DNA of 64,000 nucleotides, from assembly GCA_949316235.1 (NCBI GenBank), contig OX438751.1:1284413-1348412 (forward strand), read 5' to 3'. The notes under the pieces are model-generated. The model saw nothing but the letters and a program-made list of their open reading frames with translations. It was not told the DNA's origin and made no database searches. The position numbers and the translations under genes were made by a program. Shown here in pieces: positions 59,711 through 64,000 of this stretch. The DNA comes from Oegoconia quadripuncta (Eukaryota > Arthropoda > Insecta > Lepidoptera > Autostichidae). Numbering within the stretch: the stretch's first letter is position 1; the number at the start of each line of letters is the position of its first letter.

Positions 59711-61294
59711 ATGACTTAATGTATGTATCGCTGACATAATGTGTTCCCACAAGAAGCCGTCAAAATTTTCTGCATGACAGTGACGAGTGTTACTTAACTG
59801 TAGATTGGAAACAGATTATTCACTTGAGTTATTATTACACTATACACTGGTAGAAATGTTTCTGGAAGAACCTCATGATTGGCAACAGTTGTGAGAAAGT
59901 TAAAGAAACGATAAAGTTAACTTTAAAGATAAAAATGTCCTGCAGAGTATCACAGTGACCGGACACTATTACCCCGCTAGGTAGACAACGAATACTAATC
60001 CGTTTGACGAAATAGTTGCCAGCACTCCAGACTCTCGTTGCCTCAATGAGTTGCGCTGAGAAGCCCTGTGCCTCAAATCTTATCTGCATATCTAGACTAC
60101 GTTGGCATATTCTCTATTTTGGAACTTCTGCAGAATTCGCGACGCGCTAGAACACGAAGTTGTCTGAAGGAAAGTTGTTGGATAGAGCCAACGCAATGAG
60201 GTCGCATTCTACTACAAGTGTGCAATTTTTAAGTCCTTTGCTTTCTAATGAATCAATAACAACAGATTCATGTTCACAACTTCACATCTTTGAATAATCA
60301 CAACATTTGGCACCAGCTATTCGTTTTCATGCCCAATTACAGCCATGGGTTAGGATATTGAATTGCGTTCTATTTATCTTTAAATGTAAAACTTTTTTAC
60401 GTCAGTCAAGTTCTTGTATGAAATATCTTGCGTATAATATTTGACTTTTTGATGAATTCGGCAAAAATGTAGTAAAACTTATAGTAAATCGAAAAGAATT
60501 GGGAAAATAATTTGTACGTCGAGTTGTTTCTACTCATGATCTGATGAAAGAAAGTTATACAGTGAATCAAATACATAATATCCGGTCTAGTGTTGTCCGT
60601 ACGATGGATATCATTCATTTCAAAATACACAAGAACCCTGCGGGTGATGCCATAGAGAGACGCATGTCGAAAAGCGCCCTACGCTTCTTTTATAGGCAGA
60701 ACGAACCTACATAGAAAATCCTAATCAGGAGGTCGGTAATTGGACAGATTATAATAGCATTTCCTTTGTTTAAATACGCACGAACTTACAAAACTTGACA
60801 TCGCTATACTATTTTAAATATTAAGGATAGGTATTGGAATATTATTATTTGTTTATGTGATGAATTGTGAACCTATGTTTATAAGTCGGTTAAAAATATT
60901 GATGTCCTTCTAAAATTCTAAATAACTGGGTGAAATTGCCAAGGTCAAGGAGCTGGCGGAGTTCAAAGGAACCGTCGAGTGAGGCTTATTGCGTAATCTC
61001 TCCGAAATTGTGTGTAACGTGAAGCACTAGAGGAAAGTGAAACTCTTTTAAATATTTGTAGGTATAATAAACTTTCACGTACTTTTTTGAATGATCTTTA
61101 TTAAAGTTGCCTCGTTTATTTGTTTGTAAGATCGGGTGGAAATTCATATGTTAATTTTGAACCACTTCTCGGTGTTCTAAGAGGAGGTGATTTCTTTTCA
61201 ATAATGCCGAATGATTTATTCAACAGAATAATATTCACTATTAATTAAATAGAGATGGAAATGGATTTAATACAGAAAAAATAACACATACGGT
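59711..61294. other. Intronic DNA, nothing assigned
   Basis: About 1.6 kb without a recognisable gene or repeat; 60940-61030 is somewhat GC-richer. Confidence 0.35.
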
Positions 61295-61405
61295 TTTATT
61301 TTTCGTTTTATTCTCTCCTCTCGGAGAAGGCAAAGGGTTCTAAGCCCTTACAGCCATGTCTTATTTCTCTTATTTATTCATTTTATTAGTCAGTCTCAGT
61401 CAAAA
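61295..61405 (+). repeat. Direct repeat, unoccupied copy
   Basis: 'gttttattctctcctctcggagaaggcaaagggttctaagcccttacagccatgtcttatttct' and 'agtcagtctcagtcaaaa' are repeated at 61722-61762 plus 61953-62010, where a MITE interrupts them. This copy is the empty site. Confidence 0.75.
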
Positions 61406-61721
61406 CAAGTAATTCGTCATATACTTCGCGTATACAGAGTCTAGTCATGATCAAGTCATTCTTCAGTAAAGTGGTAGAATGCTTTACAAAAGATTTTGGC
61501 GGCTTCTTGTGGGAACCCGAAAGCTTCGTTACGCACTTTAATTTACACTTCACTTGTACACCATCACTGACGTTTCTTGCACAGTATTCTGCCATTATTA
61601 AGCTTCAAAAGTTAGAATGCACAATTTATAAGAATTATAAAGAAAAATGCAACTTCACTCGCCGAGATCCCGCCAAAAAGCCTAACACATACACGGTAAA
61701 TTGACGTTTTTACATATATTT

Positions 61722-62010
61722 TTTTGTTTTATTCTCACCGCTCGGAGAAGGCAAAGGGATCTGTGTGTGTAGTGCGAGTTTTGTCTCGTTTTTAACTTTA
61801 CCATCGCGTTCGCGTTTACGCAAAAAGTATCTATGGAAAAAATCGTTTTGCAAACTATCCGTTAGAGGCGCTGCACATTTCTTCATACAAATCGTCACGT
61901 AAACGTGAACGCGGTAGTAAAGTTAAGTCGAAATAAAACTCACACTCCGCCCTCTGAGCCCATACAGCCATGTCTTATTTCTTCAGTTTATAAGTCAGTC
62001 GCAGTCAAAA
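61722..62010 (+). repeat. Direct repeat, occupied copy
   Basis: Same sequence as 61295-61405, interrupted by the 190-bp M2 MITE at 61763-61952. Confidence 0.75.
61763..61952. mobile_element. Palindromic 190-bp MITE (family M2), copy 2
   Basis: Inverted relative to copy 1 (26474-26663) and of identical length. Inverted ends of about 50 bp (AGTGCGAGTTTTGTCTCG ... CGCGTTCGCGTTTACG). TCT is duplicated at 61760-61762 and 61953-61955. The host repeat's unoccupied copy shows one TCT. Confidence 0.85.
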
Positions 62011-62135
62011 TATTAGGTATATTCTACATATATACCAAATTTCATCCAAATCCTTTCATCCGTTTCGCCGTGATTGAGCAAGAAACAAACAAACAAACAT
62101 CCAAACTTTCACACTTATAATATTAGTTATTATAA
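62011..62135 (+). mobile_element. RTE-type SINE tail
   Basis: 'tatattctacatatataccaaatttcatccaaatcctttcatccgtttcgccgtgattgagc' through 'catccaaactttcacacttataatattagtta' (62014-62133). It is the same tail as in the minisatellite and family D. Confidence 0.65.
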
Positions 62136-62167
62136 ATGTCAACGTACTACTTATGCCAATACCTTCT

Positions 62168-62531
62168 CTTAGATTTTTTTTTTTTATGCATAACGGGTTG
62201 GTACTTGACCTCAATCACACCTGATGTTAAGTGAAGATGAGGTCGAAGGTGGAAGCGTACTGACCTGGAAACCCCAACACATTTGGGGGACTGGCTATCT
62301 TATCTCTGACAACCGGAACACAACAATGCTATTAACAGTGCTGCTCGGCGGCAGATTTTAGATAAGATGGTGGTAGCTAGCCAGGCGGACATTTAAAATG
62401 CCCTACCACCAACCAAACCGAGTACTTACATGTACCCCGCTGGGGATCGAACCAGCGACCTCCGAATCGTAAACCCAATGTTGTTTACATTGAGCCACGG
62501 AGGCGGTTGATTAGATAGAGATTAAACTACC
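62168..62531 (-). mobile_element. tRNA-headed SINE, family B, complete, with 16-bp target duplication
   Basis: Complete minus-strand copy: poly(A) (as T12), body, then the head with B-box-like GGTTCGATCC and 'gccacggaggcgg'. It is flanked by TATGCCAATACCTTCT at 62152-62167 and 62532-62547. The best reference for family B in this window. Confidence 0.9.
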
Positions 62532-62547
62532 TATGCCAATACCTTCT

Positions 62548-62835
62548 GTTTCACTTACCTAATATGCCCCATTTTTTTCCTCACGGTAAAAAAGTGATCC
62601 GGTATATTCTTATATTTGCCGTGGGGTTGGACATGTGCCCAATAGCACTTCGACCTAATGGCGATCTTTTGTGCACTTCCCATGCTTTCGCTCTACCCTA
62701 CTGCTACAGGTTAGTAGAATGTAGTCACTATACGTTCGGGATATACCTTATCCAGATGACGCATACGCCTTGCGGCCATGGCATTGCATGACACGGCATT
62801 TTGTACGTAAGTCACATGAGAATGTCAGATTATGG
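62548..62835. other. Intronic DNA, nothing assigned
   Basis: Just under 300 bp with no feature recognised. Confidence 0.3.
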
Positions 62836-63345
62836 AACATTAGCATAACCAGATACAATACAATACGATACGATACGATACGATACGATACGACACGACA
62901 CGATACGATACGATACAATACAATACAATACAATACAATACAATACAATACAAATACACTTTATTGTACATACAAAACGAGAACATACATTTACAGCTAG
63001 ATATACATACATACAGATACATATTTAATCATAGTACTATTAGGTAATAATGCAATATATACACAAAACTGCTGACACAAATAATATAAACGCATGTACC
63101 CTTTTAAGATAAATATTTTGTACTTTCCTTTAAAATTTAGTTTACTAAGATTGTTTTATCGTATTTTTCTGCATACTCTATGCACACAACGAATGACTGC
63201 CGCGTCATACCAAGTCGGCAATTTTTGAGAGACGGTGGTACTACCCTCCCGCAATACAGTATTTTTACCAGTGCGGAGGTTAGTTTGTCATTGTTTTTCA
63301 CTGCTAATAAGTGCTAATTGCTAATAATAATTATAATAATTGCCT
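62836..63345 (+). repeat. 350-bp interspersed repeat, copy 2, interrupted
   Basis: Matches 10938-11287 nearly base for base, but with 156 bp (62858-63013) plus one CAGATACA inserted. After the repeat, the flanks of the two copies differ completely. Confidence 0.8.
62858..63013 (-). mobile_element. Family-T tail with long (ATACA/ATACG)n array
   Basis: Minus-strand insertion headed by about 19 pentamers (ATACA, ATACG, ACACG variants) at 62855-62952, then 'aaatacactttattgtac'. It is flanked by CAGATACA at 62850-62857 and 63014-63021. The other copy of the host repeat carries a single CAGATACA. Confidence 0.85.
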
Positions 63346-63405
63346 AAACAAATGTTGTAAATTAGTCTGTGCAATAAATAATATTTGTATTTGTATTGTA
63401 TTGAG
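63346..63405 (+). mobile_element. Short family-T terminal fragment
   Basis: 'gtctgtgcaataaataatatttgtatttgtattgtattg' (63367-63401): only the last 50 or so bases and the pentanucleotide end. Confidence 0.5.
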
Positions 63406-63688
63406 CTGGAAGGTATGCATTGGAACTCAGCAGCGGCATATAGTAAAACTCTCCAATTTAGGCTTGTTGTTAATGAGTAAGGTCCTGGAATAAATTGTCA
63501 GTCAGTCAGTAAGATCAGGGTCTCATGATGGAGCATTAAAAATTATTTTAATGTAGATCTTATGTTACTTTTAGTTTTTAATTCGGTACCTTCCTTGATT
63601 CAATATATTTAATGATGTCGCAACTGAGACTAGCGTTATTTTTTTACTAGAAAGTAACAAACTTTATAAATGCTATTTTTTATTTCAG
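63406..63688 (+). other. Last part of the CUB-gene intron
   Basis: It ends in a pyrimidine-rich tract and TTTCAG. No other feature. Confidence 0.6.
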
Positions 63689-63833
63689 GCCGACCTCTCA
63701 TGTCGGAACACAAAGCAGCAAGTGGGCGCTCTGTTCACTCGCAGCAACTTCGTGACTCTCAAGTACATCACCGACAACTGGGGTACCGACGCTAATGGGT
63801 TTAAGCTCGTCATCACCGCCGTCAAGGACCCAA
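63689..63833 (+). CDS. CUB-domain protein, exon with the C-terminal half of the CUB domain
   Basis: Acceptor TATTTCAG|GCC at 63688/63689 (phase 0) and donor CCAA|GTAAGTTT at 63834 (phase 1). It encodes ADLSCRNTKQQVGALFTRSN, FVTLKYITDNWG and GFKLVITAVKDP. The fourth Cys (LSC), the aromatic F-V-T-L-K-Y strand, the T-D-N/x-W-G turn and the GF-x-L-x-I-T-A strand are the end of a CUB domain. The exon completes, in frame, the domain begun at 31940-32163. CUB domains are extracellular. Further exons lie beyond the window. The gene identity is not assigned. Confidence 0.85.
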
Positions 63834-64000
63834 GTAAGTTTTCTGTCCATTTCTACAGTAAAGGCAAGTGACAACAGTGACGCTGGCGTGTCAGTGTTGT
63901 CGCGGCAGTAGACTCATGTAATCACTTTCTTGTGAGAGTACATCTCGAATAGAGCGCCCCTCATTATTCCTTGTAGTGACCACTGCCCACGTCATCTGCA
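63834..64000 (+). other. Start of the next CUB-gene intron
   Basis: Follows the GTAAGTTT donor; no coding content seen. Confidence 0.6.

Larger units (their letters stand above)
32164..63688 (+). other. Giant intron (31,525 bp) of the CUB-domain gene
   Basis: It runs from GTAATA at 32164 to TTTTTTATTTCAG at 63688. Both flanking exons are in phase 0 and together make one canonical CUB domain, so I infer a single intron. No other spliced coding exon is recognisable inside. Nearly all identifiable content is mobile DNA, listed separately. An unrecognised small exon or nested gene cannot be excluded. Confidence 0.75.

Noticed and set aside
62748..63022. Overlapping short ORFs of repeated Tyr/Ile/Val/Ser residues
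   Set aside because: They are translations of the (ATACA/ATACG)n pentanucleotide array in several frames.
32164..63688. The intron as a piRNA cluster
   Set aside because: It is rich in mobile elements in both orientations, but orientation bias and small-RNA data cannot be judged from sequence alone.

Overview
This window is AT-rich nuclear DNA from an insect, almost certainly a moth or butterfly. It has no operons or prokaryotic signals. It has spliced exons with GT/AG borders, intronless paralogous genes with AATAAA signals, an intact non-LTR retrotransposon, a mariner element, and several families of tRNA-headed SINEs and retrotransposon tails that I recognise as typical of Lepidoptera. 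The species cannot be named from this sequence.

The gene-bearing left half (about 8.4-29.5 kb) is a tandem array of eight intact, intronless classical short-chain dehydrogenase/reductase (SDR) genes. One (8418-9182) is on the minus strand and seven are on the plus strand (starts at 13526, 15845, 18488, 22859, 24057, 27549 and 28673). All keep the TGASSGIG cofactor loop, the catalytic N-S-Y-K residues and an Arg after strand beta2 that suggests NADP(H). Sequence differences concentrate after NNAG and in the substrate loop after PGPV, as expected for duplicated enzymes diverging in substrate. Seven of the eight have a CTTATC (GATA-type) box 80-96 bp before the ATG; the eighth (13526) has TTATCA at a similar distance. 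Between the genes at 24057 and 27549 lie two relics of lost members: a truncated 5' coding fragment cut off by a retrotransposon tail, and an orphan promoter without a gene. An apparently intact mariner-type element with about 270-bp terminal repeats sits between two of the SDR genes. Left of the array are the last exon of a small secreted peptide (3744-3972, minus strand), retrotransposon relics, a Harbinger-type MITE that splits a reverse-transcriptase relic, and a 137-bp minisatellite derived from a SINE/RTE tail.

The right half (31.9-63.8 kb) is essentially one 31.5-kb intron of a CUB-domain gene on the plus strand. Its two visible exons (31940-32163 and 63689-63833) join in phase 0 inside one four-cysteine CUB domain. 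The intron is packed with mobile DNA. It holds a full-length two-ORF LINE in antisense orientation (49845-55181) with a 12-bp target-site duplication and a TAATG junction between its ORFs. It also holds a three-level nest of SINEs, a pogo-like relic inside a small MITE, a long hairpin at 44744-44913, and many 3'-truncated retrotransposon tails. Several insertions can be proved by comparison with unoccupied paralogous copies or by clean target-site duplications within the window, which gives a relative insertion history.

I found no rRNA gene, functional tRNA gene or CRISPR array. The most distinctive items are the SDR array with its shared promoter module and the intact LINE.
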